Assembly: GCA_020073465.1 (NCBI GenBank)
Contig: JAIQFC010000032.1
Location: forward strand, 1 to 64,000
Reading direction: 5' to 3'
Length of the DNA: 64,000 nt
Source: Terriglobia bacterium
Lineage (GTDB): Bacteria > Acidobacteriota > Terriglobia > Terriglobales > Acidobacteriaceae
The position numbers were made by a program, and so were the translations under genes. The notes below the pieces were generated by a model. It was given only the letters and a program-made list of their open reading frames with translations, had not been told where the DNA came from and ran no database searches. The first letter of the stretch is position 1, and each line of letters opens with the position of its first letter. This document shows, in pieces, positions 19,051 through 28,324 of this stretch.

Positions 19051-20526
19051 ATGCGTCGCTCGAATTGCGTCCTGGCTACAACGATTTACGCTGTTCTCAT
19101 CCTTGGTCTGTGCGGTGTTGCGCCGGTTTACGCACACCATGTCAAGAAGGCTCAGTCCACCAGCATGCCGGTCACGACCTCCTCGGCTAAGGCCCGCGAG
19201 CTTTACGAGAAGGGCATGGCGGACTACGAGAACCTTTACCTGGAGCGCTGCAATGAGGAGTGGCGGGCAGCGGTACAGGAGGACCCGAAGCTGGCGGTCG
19301 CCTGGGCCTGGATCGCATTCAACAGCAGCAATCCGCAGGAAGTGAGCGCGGCGCGCGCCAAGGCAAAGGAACTGGCACCGAAACTGACGCCGGGCGAGCA
19401 GTTGATGGTGGCCTGGATCGCGAAGGTGCAAGAGGGCGACTTCATTGGCGGCATCGCGGCGATGAACGACCTGCTGGAGATATATCCCCGGGACAAGCAT
19501 CTGCTGTACCTGGCGGCGAACTGGCTGATGCTGGACGACGTCAACGATCAGGCGGAGAGATTGCTGGAGAAGGCTCTGGTCATCGACAAGAATTTTCCCG
19601 CGGCGTTGAACGACCTGGCTTATGTGCAGGCACGCAACCAGCAATTCTCCAAGTCGCTGGCGGCGATGGAGCGGTATGTGTCCCTGTTGCCGAAGGAGCC
19701 GAATCCCCAGGATTCCTACGGGGAGCTACTGAGAATGGCGGGGGACTACCAGGGATCGCTGAAGCACTATCGGGCCGCGTTGAAGATTGATCCGGATTTC
19801 GTGACTTCGCAGCTCGGACTGGCAGACACTTACGCGTTGATGGGCGACCAGGAACAGGCGAGGACGGAGTATGACAAGGCCATCCGCTACGCACACACGG
19901 AGGCGGACCGGTTGACCTACAGCATGCAGCGGGCGGTGACGTGGGTGCGCGAAGGCAAGTACGCGGAAGCCGACCGGGAGTTTGCCACGGTTGCCGAGAC
20001 GGGGCATGCCAAGGGGCAGGACTTGCAGGAGGCCCAGGCATTCCGTCATATGGGCGAATATCAGGCGGACGACAACGTCGCCCTGAAGCACCTGAAGCTC
20101 GCCGAAGACGCTCTCGGGCACAACAGCACGATCTCGAAGTCCGATCACGATGAAGAACTGTCGCGGATCCTGCGCAACCTGGTGGTACGGGCGGCACGGG
20201 CCGGGAATCATCCGCTGGCGGACAAGACCCTGAAGCAGCTGGAAGCGATGGCAACGGGCAGCCGCAACCGGGTGATCCAGAGTTCTTATCACGGAGCCGC
20301 CGGCACGCTGTTGATGGACCAGAAGAAATACGAGGACGCCATCTCAAACCTGGAAGAGGATCGGAACAACCCGTTCACCATGGAGTTGCTGGTGCAGGCT
20401 TATTACGAAACCAGCCAGGTCGACAAGCTGCACGAGATTGAGGCCAAGTTGCGCGCCACGAACGTGCCGACGATGGAGCAGGCCCTGGTGGTTCCGGCGG
20501 TGCGGTCGAAGCGGCCGATCATCTAG
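19051..20526 (+). CDS. Exported TPR-repeat protein
   Basis: 491 residues. ATG 19051 follows CGGAGACTCCG and starts a good signal peptide (TTIYAVLILGLCGVAPVYA). From about residue 45 to 440 the protein is tandem helical repeats of TPR type, with pairs such as AWAWIAFNSSNPQEVSAARA and LNDLAYVQARNQQFSKSLAA. No catalytic domain is visible. It probably acts as a periplasmic scaffold. Frames extending upstream of the ATG lack a ribosome site. After the stop, about 100 bases of GC-rich repeat-like sequence (20527-20625) contain nested CCGGCG palindromes. Confidence 0.8.
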   Translation: MRRSNCVLATTIYAVLILGLCGVAPVYAHHVKKAQSTSMPVTTSSAKARELYEKGMADYENLYLERCNEEWRAAVQEDPKLAVAWAWIAFNSSNPQEVSAARAKAKELAPKLTPGEQLMVAWIAKVQEGDFIGGIAAMNDLLEIYPRDKHLLYLAANWLMLDDVNDQAERLLEKALVIDKNFPAALNDLAYVQARNQQFSKSLAAMERYVSLLPKEPNPQDSYGELLRMAGDYQGSLKHYRAALKIDPDFVTSQLGLADTYALMGDQEQARTEYDKAIRYAHTEADRLTYSMQRAVTWVREGKYAEADREFATVAETGHAKGQDLQEAQAFRHMGEYQADDNVALKHLKLAEDALGHNSTISKSDHDEELSRILRNLVVRAARAGNHPLADKTLKQLEAMATGSRNRVIQSSYHGAAGTLLMDQKKYEDAISNLEEDRNNPFTMELLVQAYYETSQVDKLHEIEAKLRATNVPTMEQALVVPAVRSKRPII

Positions 20527-20723
20527 AAGGATGCCGGAGTGCGGGCCAGAGGCCCCCACGACAGCCGGCGGGACGCCGGCGCTACCACGCCACCAGCCGG
20601 TGGGATGCCGGAACATACCACGCAGCGAGCCGACGATTTTACCTCTCGCAGAATGCGGCGGCGCTGCCACCTTGGAGAATCCTCGTAGAATCGACGCCGT
20701 TGGTGTAGAGTATTCGCACTCTG

Positions 20724-21044
20724 ATGAAGGCCAACGGCGAGCGGCGCTCGGGAAGACGAATCGCAACCCGCGTACCGACGCGGGTGCGGACCGCCCAGGG
20801 AGCCGAGCACTCGGCCCAGACCCGCGACGTCAGCAGCAACGGCGTTTTCCTCTACACGAAATCACGCATCGAGGCCGGCACCGACGTGGAGTTGGTGTTG
20901 ATCCTTCCGCCGGAACTTACCTCAGGCGAGAAGTGCTGGGTATGCTGTCAGGCGACGATCGTGCGGGTCGAGGAATCCGGGCACGAATTTGGGGTTGCGG
21001 CGCAGATCCGGCGGATGGACCTGCTGCCGGAAGTGGCGATTTGA
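20724..21044 (+). CDS. PilZ-domain protein (c-di-GMP receptor)
   Basis: 106 residues, a stand-alone PilZ domain. The c-di-GMP-binding signature is present: the arginine cluster RRSGRR at 7-12 and DxSxxG at 35-40 (DVSSNG). The core ends with EFGVAAQIRRMD. It would relay cyclic di-GMP, for example from the GGDEF protein encoded at 7812, to motility, secretion or exopolysaccharide targets; the target is not visible. There is no good Shine-Dalgarno; a 5-base hairpin AGAGT/ACTCT (20707-20722) touches the start. Confidence 0.88.
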   Translation: MKANGERRSGRRIATRVPTRVRTAQGAEHSAQTRDVSSNGVFLYTKSRIEAGTDVELVLILPPELTSGEKCWVCCQATIVRVEESGHEFGVAAQIRRMDLLPEVAI

Positions 21045-21192
21045 ATTCTCTAATGTGCGCCCTTTCCGGGCGGGTGCTTCGTCCTGTTTTGGGAGTTGGA
21101 CCCGGTAAAGATTCCCGAAATTCGCTAGTTCTGACCGAGTAAAGGTCATCCGTCACGGGGGACCCCCAAAAAACTGTGAAAAAGAGCTTCCC

Positions 21193-21214
21193 ATTGCACC
21201 GCCCGCAGTGCAAT
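21193..21214. promoter_or_regulatory. Inverted repeat ATTGCAC-N8-GTGCAAT, possible operator
   Basis: Perfect 7-base arms separated by 8 bases, about 56 bases before the preferred start at 21270. The spacing suits a dimeric repressor or activator. I know no regulator that fits it. Confidence 0.3.
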
Positions 21215-21269
21215 AATGGCGGCCCTAGAATTGCTCTGGCGAATCTCAGGTACAGGGTGGGCCCGGTTT

Positions 21270-21617
21270 ATGTGGATCGACAAACTGGCTGATGGCGTGG
21301 TGCGAGTGCAGACACCCATTGGTCCGCGTTATGTAATGCCTTCATTTGTTCAGCGCGTGTATCTGCTCTGGATGTTTCGAAACTTCCCGATTCTTCCACA
21401 CGCCGTGCTCAGCCGCCGGCAACAGCGGATGATTGACCACATGTGTGCTGAGCAGCGGTTCGCCTCGATGGCGTATTCGGATGGCATCGATGAGGCGCCG
21501 GTGATTGGCACCGTCGAACGGCGGCCAGTGATCGGTTCGGAGCAGTTGCCTCCGCGGCGTCCGGTGGCCAGCGAGGGTTCCCGTGGTCTGGCTGCCGAGG
21601 TACGGCAGCAGCCCTAG
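21270..21617 (+). CDS. Conserved small protein of unknown function, acidobacterial type
   Basis: 115 residues. The conserved core is MWIDKLADGVVRVQTPIGPRY plus VQRVYLLWMFRNFPILP and VLSRRQQRMIDHMC. I recall this arrangement from acidobacterial genomes without an assigned function. The middle hydrophobic stretch is too short and too broken to be a firm membrane helix. I chose ATG 21270 because CAGGGTGG lies about 10 bases upstream; an in-frame ATG at 21216 directly after the palindrome has no ribosome site. No operon partner. Confidence 0.6.
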   Translation: MWIDKLADGVVRVQTPIGPRYVMPSFVQRVYLLWMFRNFPILPHAVLSRRQQRMIDHMCAEQRFASMAYSDGIDEAPVIGTVERRPVIGSEQLPPRRPVASEGSRGLAAEVRQQP

Positions 21618-21839
21618 CAGCGAATTGCCCCGCCGGTGTCCGTCTAAAAGAGACGAGGCGGACGGCGGCGGACGATCGTCCCGGCTCATCGCCGCCAGGA
21701 CCGGGTCGCATTTCCCTGAGGTTGAGTTTGAGGTTGAGTTGGTAAAGGCGCGCGGCGGGTTATCCCTTAGCTTTCTCCAGTTCTCACCTGTCTTCGTTTT
21801 ATACTCAATGGGCACGGACCATCCGTCTCTTCCTCCCAA

Positions 21840-22991
21840 ATGACAGCCTCTGAGCTAGCAGGTCGCTTCGAACACATCTATGGCAGCGTGCCCAGAATCT
21901 TTCGCGCGCCCGGCCGGGTGAATCTCATCGGAGAACATACGGACTACAACGACGGCTATGTGATGCCGGCGGCCATCGGATTCTTCACGCAAGTTGCGAT
22001 TGCACCGCGCTCCGACCGGAAGCTGGTGGTTCGGTCGGAAGAATTCGAGCGGGACTTTGAATTCGATCTCGATCACCTGCCGCAGAGCCGAGTTGGTGCG
22101 TGGTGCGACTACGTGCTGGGTGTGGCCTCTGTCCTTCAGCAAGAGGGACATGCGCTCCGGGGAGCGAACCTGCTGGTGCGGGGGGAGGTTCCGATTGGCG
22201 CAGGCCTGAGCTCCTCGGCGGCAGTCGAGGTTGCGAGTGCGCTCGCCCTGCTGAGTCTGAACGGCGCAGCCATGGCCCTTCCGGAAGTGGCCAAGCTCTG
22301 CCAGCGATCGGAGAACAATTTTGTCGGGGCAAGAGTGGGGATCATGGACCAGTTCGTCTCCTGCATGGGAAAAGCGGGGCACGCCTTCTTTCTCGACTGC
22401 CGGTCGTTGGAATTCAAACTGGTCCCGATGCCGCCGGATATCCGCCTCGTGGTCTGCAATACCATGGTGAAGCACGCGCTGGCCAGCGGCAGCTACAACC
22501 AGCGCCGCGAAGAATGCGAAGAAGGAGTCAAGATACTGGCGCGATGGGACCCCGCGATTCGAGCGCTGAGGGATGTGTCGCTCGAATTGCTAGAGCGGCA
22601 CGCGAAAGATCTTTCCGAGGACGTTTACAAGCGATGCCTGCACGTTGTCCGCGAAGACCAGCGCGTCCTGGATGCGGCTGAGTGTCTGAGGAAAGGTGAT
22701 TTGAAGCGGCTGGGCGAGTTGATGCGCGATTCACATCGCAGCCTGCGCGACCTGTATGAAGTCAGCTGCCGCGAACTGGACGTCATGGTCGAGGCTGCGG
22801 AAGGTCTCCCGGGGTACTGCGGCGGACGCATGACTGGGGGCGGATTTGGCGGGTGCACGGTGAGTCTGGTGCACTCGGCCAATGCCGAGGATTTTGCACA
22901 GGAGATCGCGAAGAGGTATGAAGCGGCGACCGGAATCAAGCCCAACGTTTATGTCTGCTCGGCGGAAGATGGGGCGCAGGCGTTGAACTGA
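21840..22991 (+). CDS. galK: Galactokinase
   Basis: 383 residues, the usual galactokinase size. GHMP-kinase family: the galactokinase signature at about 23-44 (RAPGRVNLIGEHTDYNDGY), the ATP-binding loop PIGAGLSSSAAVEVASAL at about 119-136, and the C-terminal motif GGRMTGGGFGGC. It phosphorylates galactose with ATP to galactose-1-phosphate, the first step of the Leloir pathway. galT and galE are not adjacent. No strong Shine-Dalgarno before ATG 21840. It converges with the arginine operon, with hairpins between. Confidence 0.95.
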   Translation: MTASELAGRFEHIYGSVPRIFRAPGRVNLIGEHTDYNDGYVMPAAIGFFTQVAIAPRSDRKLVVRSEEFERDFEFDLDHLPQSRVGAWCDYVLGVASVLQQEGHALRGANLLVRGEVPIGAGLSSSAAVEVASALALLSLNGAAMALPEVAKLCQRSENNFVGARVGIMDQFVSCMGKAGHAFFLDCRSLEFKLVPMPPDIRLVVCNTMVKHALASGSYNQRREECEEGVKILARWDPAIRALRDVSLELLERHAKDLSEDVYKRCLHVVREDQRVLDAAECLRKGDLKRLGELMRDSHRSLRDLYEVSCRELDVMVEAAEGLPGYCGGRMTGGGFGGCTVSLVHSANAEDFAQEIAKRYEAATGIKPNVYVCSAEDGAQALN

Positions 22992-23055
22992 GTTGGTTCA
23001 GCGCCTGAACGTTCACCTCGAGAGCTGATTCGACGCCGCCTCATCCAACTCAGGC

Positions 23056-23127
23056 ACCGGGCTGACGCCCGGTCGGACAGCCGAGGGCCTGCCCTGAGGG
23101 AAGTCGAAGGGGCGGCTGTCCCCACAC
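23056..23127. repeat. Double hairpin between convergent galK and argA (copy 3 of CCACACA-tailed family)
   Basis: First hairpin ACCGGGC (23056-23062) / GCCCGGT (23067-23073) with loop TGAC. The second is a 9-base stem GGACAGCCG (23075-23083) / CGGCTGTCC (23113-23121) with a long loop and CCACACA after it. It may act as a bidirectional transcription end. Confidence 0.5.
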
Positions 23128-23132
23128 AAACC

Positions 23133-23651
23133 CTACACGTTCATGCTCTGAAGCTTGACCAGCAGAGTCGCGGGTTCTGGAAGGATCGCGAACTTCGGCA
23201 GTTCGCCGCGGACCATCGCAACCTCGTCGCAGCAGTGAAACCTGGGACAGACATGGCAGTCTTTGTACATCTTGTCGGGAATGTCGGACCGCTGCGCTAC
23301 CTGAAAGCCGAGGCGCGCGAAGAACTGCGGGCTGCGCGTGAACAGGCAGATGCAGGTGACGCGATGTTTCTTCGCTTCGGCCAGCAGCTTTCTTACCAGC
23401 AGGCCTCCGCCACCACGGCCCTGGGCCCAGGGCGCGACCGTGATGGAACGGACTTCAGCGAGGTGAGTGCCATAGAGATGGAGCGCGCCGCAGCCGATGA
23501 TGCGAGCGTCGTCTTCGAGTACGACAAAGTCGCGGACGTTCTCGCAGATCTCCGCCAGGGTGCGCGGCAATAATGTGCCGTCGCCGGAGTATGCAGAGAT
23601 CAGATCATGAATCTGCTGGGCGTCGGGCAAGATGGCTTTACGCGTGCGCAT
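23133..23651 (-). CDS. argA: N-acetylglutamate synthase-type GNAT acetyltransferase
   Basis: 172 residues from ATG at 23651, which has AGGAGG three bases upstream; the longer open frame overlaps argH without a ribosome site. One GNAT domain: VRSITVAPWAQGRGGGG carries the acetyl-CoA loop and FFARLGFQVAQ the last strand. The C-terminal CHVCPRFHCCDEVAM is typical of short, stand-alone glutamate N-acetyltransferases fused to or placed after argH. It acetylates glutamate, the first step of arginine synthesis. Its start overlaps the argH end by 14 bases, so it is the last gene of the arg operon and translationally coupled. Confidence 0.85.
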   Translation of the reverse strand: MRTRKAILPDAQQIHDLISAYSGDGTLLPRTLAEICENVRDFVVLEDDARIIGCGALHLYGTHLAEVRSITVAPWAQGRGGGGLLVRKLLAEAKKHRVTCICLFTRSPQFFARLGFQVAQRSDIPDKMYKDCHVCPRFHCCDEVAMVRGELPKFAILPEPATLLVKLQSMNV

Positions 23652-25044
23652 GGACCTCCTCACGCAGGGAGTCGATTTTCTTTCTGGCGGCGCTGAGTGC
23701 CAGTTGTACGCGAGTGAAAGCCGTCCCGCCGGGAACATCGTGAATTGGGAGTACAGAGGCGAGAGTCAGGGAGTGGTAGAAATCCGGGCCGAACGCCGGA
23801 TTGATGGCGTGCAACTCCTCCAGTGAAAGGTCCTGGAGCTCACAGCCTTTTTCCATGGCAATCTGCACTGCTTTGCCAACTTGCTCATGAGAGAGGCGCG
23901 AAGGAACGCCGTGTCTCACGAGGTAGGTGGCAGCCGCCCACGCATTCATGAATCCTGACTGCGCGGCCTGCTGCATGCGGTCCTGATGAAATTCTGCGGC
24001 CTTCATCCAGCCCGTAACGAGCGGCAACAGCTGCAAAACCGTGTCGGAGGAGTCGAAGAGCGGCTCCTGCGTTTCCTGCAGATCCTTGTTGTAAGCCAGA
24101 GGCAGGCCTTTGAGGGTGATGAGAAGCGCGGTGGCGTGTCCGATGACGCGCCCGCTCTTTCCGCGCACCAGTTCGAGCAGGTCGGGATTCTTCTTCTGGG
24201 GCATCGCACTGCTGCCGGTGGAATAGTTTTCCGGCAGGCTGATGAAGCCGTATTCCTGAGACGAGAACAGGATCATCTCCTCGGCCCAGCGGCTCAGATG
24301 CAGTGTGAGGGCAGTCAGCGCCTGGACGAACTCGAGCGCAAAATCACGGTCGCTGGTGGCGTCAATGCTGTTCGCGGTAGGAGCGTCGAAGCCGAGAGTC
24401 TCAGCCATGAATCCGCGGTCGAGCGGTAGTGTGGCGCCAGCTACAGCGCCCGAACCCAGGGGACAAACGTTGAGGCGCTTGCGGCAATCCGCGAGGCGGC
24501 TGGCATCGCGAAGAAACATTTCGACGTACGCCAGCATCCAGTGGGCCACCAGTACGGGTTCCGCCCTTTGCAGATGTGTGTAAGCGGGCATAGCAGCGTC
24601 GGCGGCCTGCCCGGCGCGGTCCGCCAGCACGCCGCAAAACGCTGCCAATTCTTGACGCAACTCATCGATCGATGCGCGAACGTACAGGCGGAGGTCAGTC
24701 GCGATCTGCTCGTTGCGGCTGCGGCCGCTGTGCAGCTTGTAGCCGGTATCGCCGATCAAGGCGGCCAGCTGCTTTTCGACGAAGTGATGCACATCTTCCG
24801 CTTCGGAGTCGTCGAGAAACGCGGGCGATGCCGCGGCCTTCTCCCCGATCTTCTGCAGGCCCTCAAGGATGCTGATCATTTCGTCGGCGGACAGAATGCC
24901 GGCATTCTTCAGGGCACGGGCATGCGCGCTGCTGGCGGTGAGCTCGTACTTCAGCAGACGCTTATCAAAGCTGAAGGAACGCTGCCAGAGCTCGAATTCG
25001 GGATCGAGTGGCTGCCGAAAGCGTCCCGACCACATCTTCTTCAT
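23638..25044 (-). CDS. argH: Argininosuccinate lyase
   Basis: 468 residues, family-typical. It splits argininosuccinate into arginine and fumarate. The fumarase/aspartase-superfamily signature GSSAMPQKKNP is visible around residue 275, and the start MKKMWSGRF is typical of ArgH. The start codon overlaps the argG stop in an ATGA (25041-25044). Long in-frame sequence upstream of this ATG is only the argG shadow. The order argG-argH-argA with overlaps gives a coupled block for the last arginine steps plus the first. Confidence 0.96.
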   Translation of the reverse strand: MKKMWSGRFRQPLDPEFELWQRSFSFDKRLLKYELTASSAHARALKNAGILSADEMISILEGLQKIGEKAAASPAFLDDSEAEDVHHFVEKQLAALIGDTGYKLHSGRSRNEQIATDLRLYVRASIDELRQELAAFCGVLADRAGQAADAAMPAYTHLQRAEPVLVAHWMLAYVEMFLRDASRLADCRKRLNVCPLGSGAVAGATLPLDRGFMAETLGFDAPTANSIDATSDRDFALEFVQALTALTLHLSRWAEEMILFSSQEYGFISLPENYSTGSSAMPQKKNPDLLELVRGKSGRVIGHATALLITLKGLPLAYNKDLQETQEPLFDSSDTVLQLLPLVTGWMKAAEFHQDRMQQAAQSGFMNAWAAATYLVRHGVPSRLSHEQVGKAVQIAMEKGCELQDLSLEELHAINPAFGPDFYHSLTLASVLPIHDVPGGTAFTRVQLALSAARKKIDSLREEVHAHA

Positions 25045-26246
25045 CGCGCGACCTCCACGCGGGCGCGGGCACGAGAGCGGGAGGGCAAGCCCAGAATCCG
25101 GATGAAGCCGGCCGCATCTTTCTGGTCGTAGCTGTCGCCCATCGTGAAAGACGAAAGGTCGGTGCGATAGAGCGAATGCTCGGACTCGCGGCTGACGACG
25201 GAGACGTTGCCCTTGTACATCGACAACGTGATGCTGCCAGTCATTTCCTTCTGCGTGCTCTCGACGAAGGCATCCAGGGCTTCGCGCAGCGGGGTAAACC
25301 ACAGGCCGAAGTAAACCAATTCGGCATATTTCAGCCCGATATGCTGCTTGAAGTGGGCGACATCGCGCTCCAGGCAGAGCGCTTCGAGTTCGCGATGCGC
25401 TGTGATAAGCAGCGTGCCGCCCGGGGTCTCGTAGCATCCGCGAGATTTGATTCCAACGAAACGATTCTCGACCAGGTCGACGCGTCCGATAGCATTGCGA
25501 GCGCCGATCTCGTTTAGCAATTCCACCAAGGAAACGGGATCCAAGTCCCCGCCGTTCACCGACACGGGAATCCCGCGGCTGAATCCGATCGTGACCTGTT
25601 CTTCCTGGTCCGGCGCGTCCTGTGGCGAGCGCGTGATCTGCCAGGTGGTAGAGAGGGGCGCGTTGGCGGCATCTTCCAACTCACCGCCTTCGTGGCTGAT
25701 GTGCCAGAGGTTGCGGTCGCGACTATGTATCTTTTCGCGGCTGGCGGCGACGGGGATGCCGTGCTGCTCGGCGTAATCAAGGCAGTCTTCGCGCGATTTC
25801 AGCGACCACTCACGCCAGGGCGCGATGATCTTCAACTCCGGAGCGAGCGCCTGGTAGGTCAATTCAAACCGAACCTGGTCGTTGCCTTTGCCGGTGCATC
25901 CGTGCGCGACCGCGGTTGCGCCTTCGCGCAGCGCAACTTCGACCTGATGTTTCGCGATCACAGGCCGGGCGAGCGAAGTGCCGAGCAGGTACTTGTGTTC
26001 GTACACAGCACCCGCTTTCAAAGCCGGGAAGACGTATCCGGTGAGGAATTCCTCGCGCAGGTCTTCCACGACCACTTTCGCCGCGCCCGTGGCATAGGCC
26101 TTCTCGATCACGGCGTCGAGATCGTCACCCTGGCCGACGTCGCCGACCATGGCGATCACGTCGTAGGAATAGTTTTCCTTGAGCCACGGAATGATGATCG
26201 AGGTGTCGAGACCGCCGGAATAGGCAAGAACTACTTTCTCAGGCAT
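25041..26246 (-). CDS. argG: Argininosuccinate synthase
   Basis: 401 residues. It joins citrulline and aspartate using ATP. The N-terminal P-loop-like PP motif AYSGGLDTS sits at residues 8-16 and later blocks such as CTGKGNDQVRFE are intact. ATG 26246 has AAGGAG eight bases upstream. The start lies inside the argF end (8-base overlap). Fits the arginine operon. Confidence 0.96.
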   Translation of the reverse strand: MPEKVVLAYSGGLDTSIIIPWLKENYSYDVIAMVGDVGQGDDLDAVIEKAYATGAAKVVVEDLREEFLTGYVFPALKAGAVYEHKYLLGTSLARPVIAKHQVEVALREGATAVAHGCTGKGNDQVRFELTYQALAPELKIIAPWREWSLKSREDCLDYAEQHGIPVAASREKIHSRDRNLWHISHEGGELEDAANAPLSTTWQITRSPQDAPDQEEQVTIGFSRGIPVSVNGGDLDPVSLVELLNEIGARNAIGRVDLVENRFVGIKSRGCYETPGGTLLITAHRELEALCLERDVAHFKQHIGLKYAELVYFGLWFTPLREALDAFVESTQKEMTGSITLSMYKGNVSVVSRESEHSLYRTDLSSFTMGDSYDQKDAAGFIRILGLPSRSRARARVEVAR

Positions 26247-27252
26247 GGGCGCTCCTTGCGGGCAGGCGAACGGCGCCGCCCAGTAACAAATACAAGATGG
26301 CTTTTTGAACGTGCAGGCGGTTCTCTGCTTGCTCAAAGATGAGCGAGGAGTCGGAGTCCATGATCTCGTCAGTGACTTCTTCTCCGCGATGCGCGGGGAG
26401 ACAGTGCATGAACACCGCGTGAGGCGCGGCTTTCGTCATGAGTTTCCGATTCACCTGATAGGGCGGGAAGATCGAGGAACGCTGGGCGGCTTCGTGCTCC
26501 TGGCCCATGCTTGCCCAAGCGTCGGTGTAAATGGCATCGACGCCGGCGACTGCGGCGCGCGGATCGGTGAACAATTCGATGCGGGCGCCCGTTTGCTTCG
26601 CGAGTTCGCGGGCGTCAGCAACGATGTCGGCCTCGGGCGCATAGCCTTCGGGCGTAGCAATCCGGATGGAAGATCCGAGGCAGGCGCAAGTGAGCAGCAG
26701 CGAGTGAGCGACGTTGTTGCCGTCGCCGACGTAGGCCAGACGAATGCCGCGGAGATCACCAAAGCGCTCCTGCAGCGTGAAATAATCTGCGAGCGCCTGG
26801 CAGGGATGCTCCAGGTCACTGAGGGCGTTGATGACGGGAATCGAGGCGAACTGCGCCATGCCATCGATGGTTTCCTGCGCGAAGGTGCGCAGGACGATGA
26901 CGTCAACCCAGCGCTCGAGGTTGTGGGCGATGTCGCTCAGCTTTTCGCGCGCGTCAAGGCGGCCGTTGGTCTGATCGACAAACATGGCCGTCCCGCCGAG
27001 GCTCGTCATTCCAGCTTCGAACGTGAGCCGGGTTCGCAGAGAGGGCTTCTCGAAAAACATTGCCATCTGCTTTCCGGCAAGAGCCCTCTGGAAGACCGAG
27101 GGGCGGGACTTCATAAGCTCCGCGAGATGCAGCACCGCCTCGACTCCTTGCGGCCCGAGATCGCGAGTTGAGATGAGATCTGGACACCAGAAGGTACCGG
27201 GAAATGTCTCGGGACCAACCGGCGTTCTGTTCTGCAATTGACTGTTCAACAT
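26239..27252 (-). CDS. argF: Ornithine carbamoyltransferase
   Basis: 337 residues. It makes citrulline from ornithine and carbamoyl phosphate. The carbamoyl-phosphate loop reads KPSLRTRLTFE (SxRT with Leu where Thr is more common), and the ornithine loop MHCLPAHRGEEV holds the conserved Cys. The Leu form also occurs in acetyl- or succinyl-ornithine transcarbamylases, so the exact substrate could differ, although argG/H neighbours support ArgF. ATG 27252 follows TAGGAG. A 286-base gap with repeats separates it from argB. Confidence 0.88.
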   Translation of the reverse strand: MLNSQLQNRTPVGPETFPGTFWCPDLISTRDLGPQGVEAVLHLAELMKSRPSVFQRALAGKQMAMFFEKPSLRTRLTFEAGMTSLGGTAMFVDQTNGRLDAREKLSDIAHNLERWVDVIVLRTFAQETIDGMAQFASIPVINALSDLEHPCQALADYFTLQERFGDLRGIRLAYVGDGNNVAHSLLLTCACLGSSIRIATPEGYAPEADIVADARELAKQTGARIELFTDPRAAVAGVDAIYTDAWASMGQEHEAAQRSSIFPPYQVNRKLMTKAAPHAVFMHCLPAHRGEEVTDEIMDSDSSLIFEQAENRLHVQKAILYLLLGGAVRLPARSAHA

Positions 27253-27275
27253 TCACTCCTATCGGGCAAGAACTC

Positions 27276-27337
27276 GTGCCGTCCCTGCGGGACTCGCACC
27301 GCTTTTCCACTTCTACCCGGCACTTCCGTGCCGGGCT
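27276..27337 (-). repeat. Dispersed ~61-base intercistronic repeat, copy 1
   Basis: Read along the arg mRNA, it begins AGCCCGGCACGGAAGTGCCG, giving a strong hairpin, and ends in a second one (AGTCCCGCAGGGACGGCA). A diverged copy lies at 56799-56858 upstream of the Rieske gene. In both places the repeat has the same orientation as the transcript and sits between two genes of an operon. Confidence 0.75.
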
Positions 27338-27446
27338 TTCCTATACCGCCCCGTCGGGGCTGAAAACTGCTGATCGGGCTCACCTCTTCACCCGGAATTC
27401 GGTTCGCGCACACTCTTAAAGCCCCCATATCTCTAAACGCCGCTTC

Positions 27447-27467
27447 GGCACGGCTGGAAGCCGTGCC
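27447..27467 (-). repeat. Hairpin in the argB-argF gap
   Basis: Perfect 9-base stem GGCACGGCT (27447-27455) / AGCCGTGCC (27459-27467) with a GGA loop. With the dispersed repeat at 27276 it fills much of the argB-argF gap. It lacks a T tract, so it could be an mRNA stability or processing element rather than a terminator. Confidence 0.5.
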
Positions 27468-27538
27468 CTTTCAAAACTGTTTGTAAGACCCAGTCCGTAA
27501 CATTCGGCTCGCCACCCCGGGAAACAAGTTCGTCATCC

Positions 27539-28324
27539 TCATGCGCACGTCACTTCGGTGCCGCAAGTCAACTTCGTCAGATAGAACTGAGGCAGCACAT
27601 CCGCTTTGGCGGCGGGCAAAATCCTGACGCGTCCAACGCCGTGTTTCAGAGCCAGTCCACAGGCTTGCAGCTTGGGCAACATACCGCCGCTGATGACCGA
27701 ACCTGCGGCCAGGTCGGCGGCTTGCTTGGTGCTCAGCCACGGGATTACTGTTCCTTGCTGGTCCTTCACTCCGGGGACGTCAGTCAGAAAGATGAGCGCG
27801 TTGGCGTGGCAGGCGGCGGCGCAGGCGGCGGACATCTCGTCGGCGTTGACGTTGTAATACTCGCCGTCGGCGCCCAGCGCCAGGGAACTGAGCACGGGAA
27901 CACCCCGCTGCTGCCAGATCGCTTCCAGCCACGCAGGATCGACGAAGCAAATCTCGCCGACAAATCCCAGGTCGCGGCCCTTGACGTATTTCTTGCGAGC
28001 GCGGAAGGTCATGCCGTCGCCACCGCAGAAGCCGATGGCGGGCATTCCAGCGGCCTGGATGGCGGCAACTAACTTCTTGTTGACGATGCCGCCGAGGACC
28101 ATCAAGGCGACGTCGCGAGTTTCGGCGTCGGTGATGCGGAGGCCGTCTACGAACTCGCTCTTCTTTCCCAGTCGATTCAGAAGCCGGGTGACGGCGCTGC
28201 CGCCACCGTGAACGACGGCCACGTGGTGACCGTCCTGCGCTAACTCGGCGATGGCACGGGTGCACTTGCGCAGGATGGCTGCGTCTTCGAGTGCGGCTCC
28301 CCCGATTTTCACGACGATGGTCAT
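27539..28324 (-). CDS. argB: Acetylglutamate kinase
   Basis: 261 residues. It phosphorylates N-acetylglutamate. Amino-acid-kinase fold with MTIVVKIGGAAL at the start, the substrate loop VVHGGGSAVTRLL and the ATP-site region near DVPGVKDQQG. The ATG overlaps the argC stop (ATGA at 28321-28324). The open frame runs far upstream but that part is argC shadow. The last ~15 residues run to a stop just before the repeat-rich gap. Feedback type cannot be decided; the N-terminal helix of arginine-sensitive forms is absent. Confidence 0.95.
   Translation of the reverse strand: MTIVVKIGGAALEDAAILRKCTRAIAELAQDGHHVAVVHGGGSAVTRLLNRLGKKSEFVDGLRITDAETRDVALMVLGGIVNKKLVAAIQAAGMPAIGFCGGDGMTFRARKKYVKGRDLGFVGEICFVDPAWLEAIWQQRGVPVLSSLALGADGEYYNVNADEMSAACAAACHANALIFLTDVPGVKDQQGTVIPWLSTKQAADLAAGSVISGGMLPKLQACGLALKHGVGRVRILPAAKADVLPQFYLTKLTCGTEVTCA

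Noticed and set aside
20527-20723. CRISPR-like GC repeats after the TPR gene
   Set aside because: Repeats are irregular CCGGCG palindromes without constant spacers.
27253-27538. Possible small gene or riboswitch in the argB-argF gap
   Set aside because: Only short frames; the sequence is made of hairpin repeats and no riboswitch consensus is visible.
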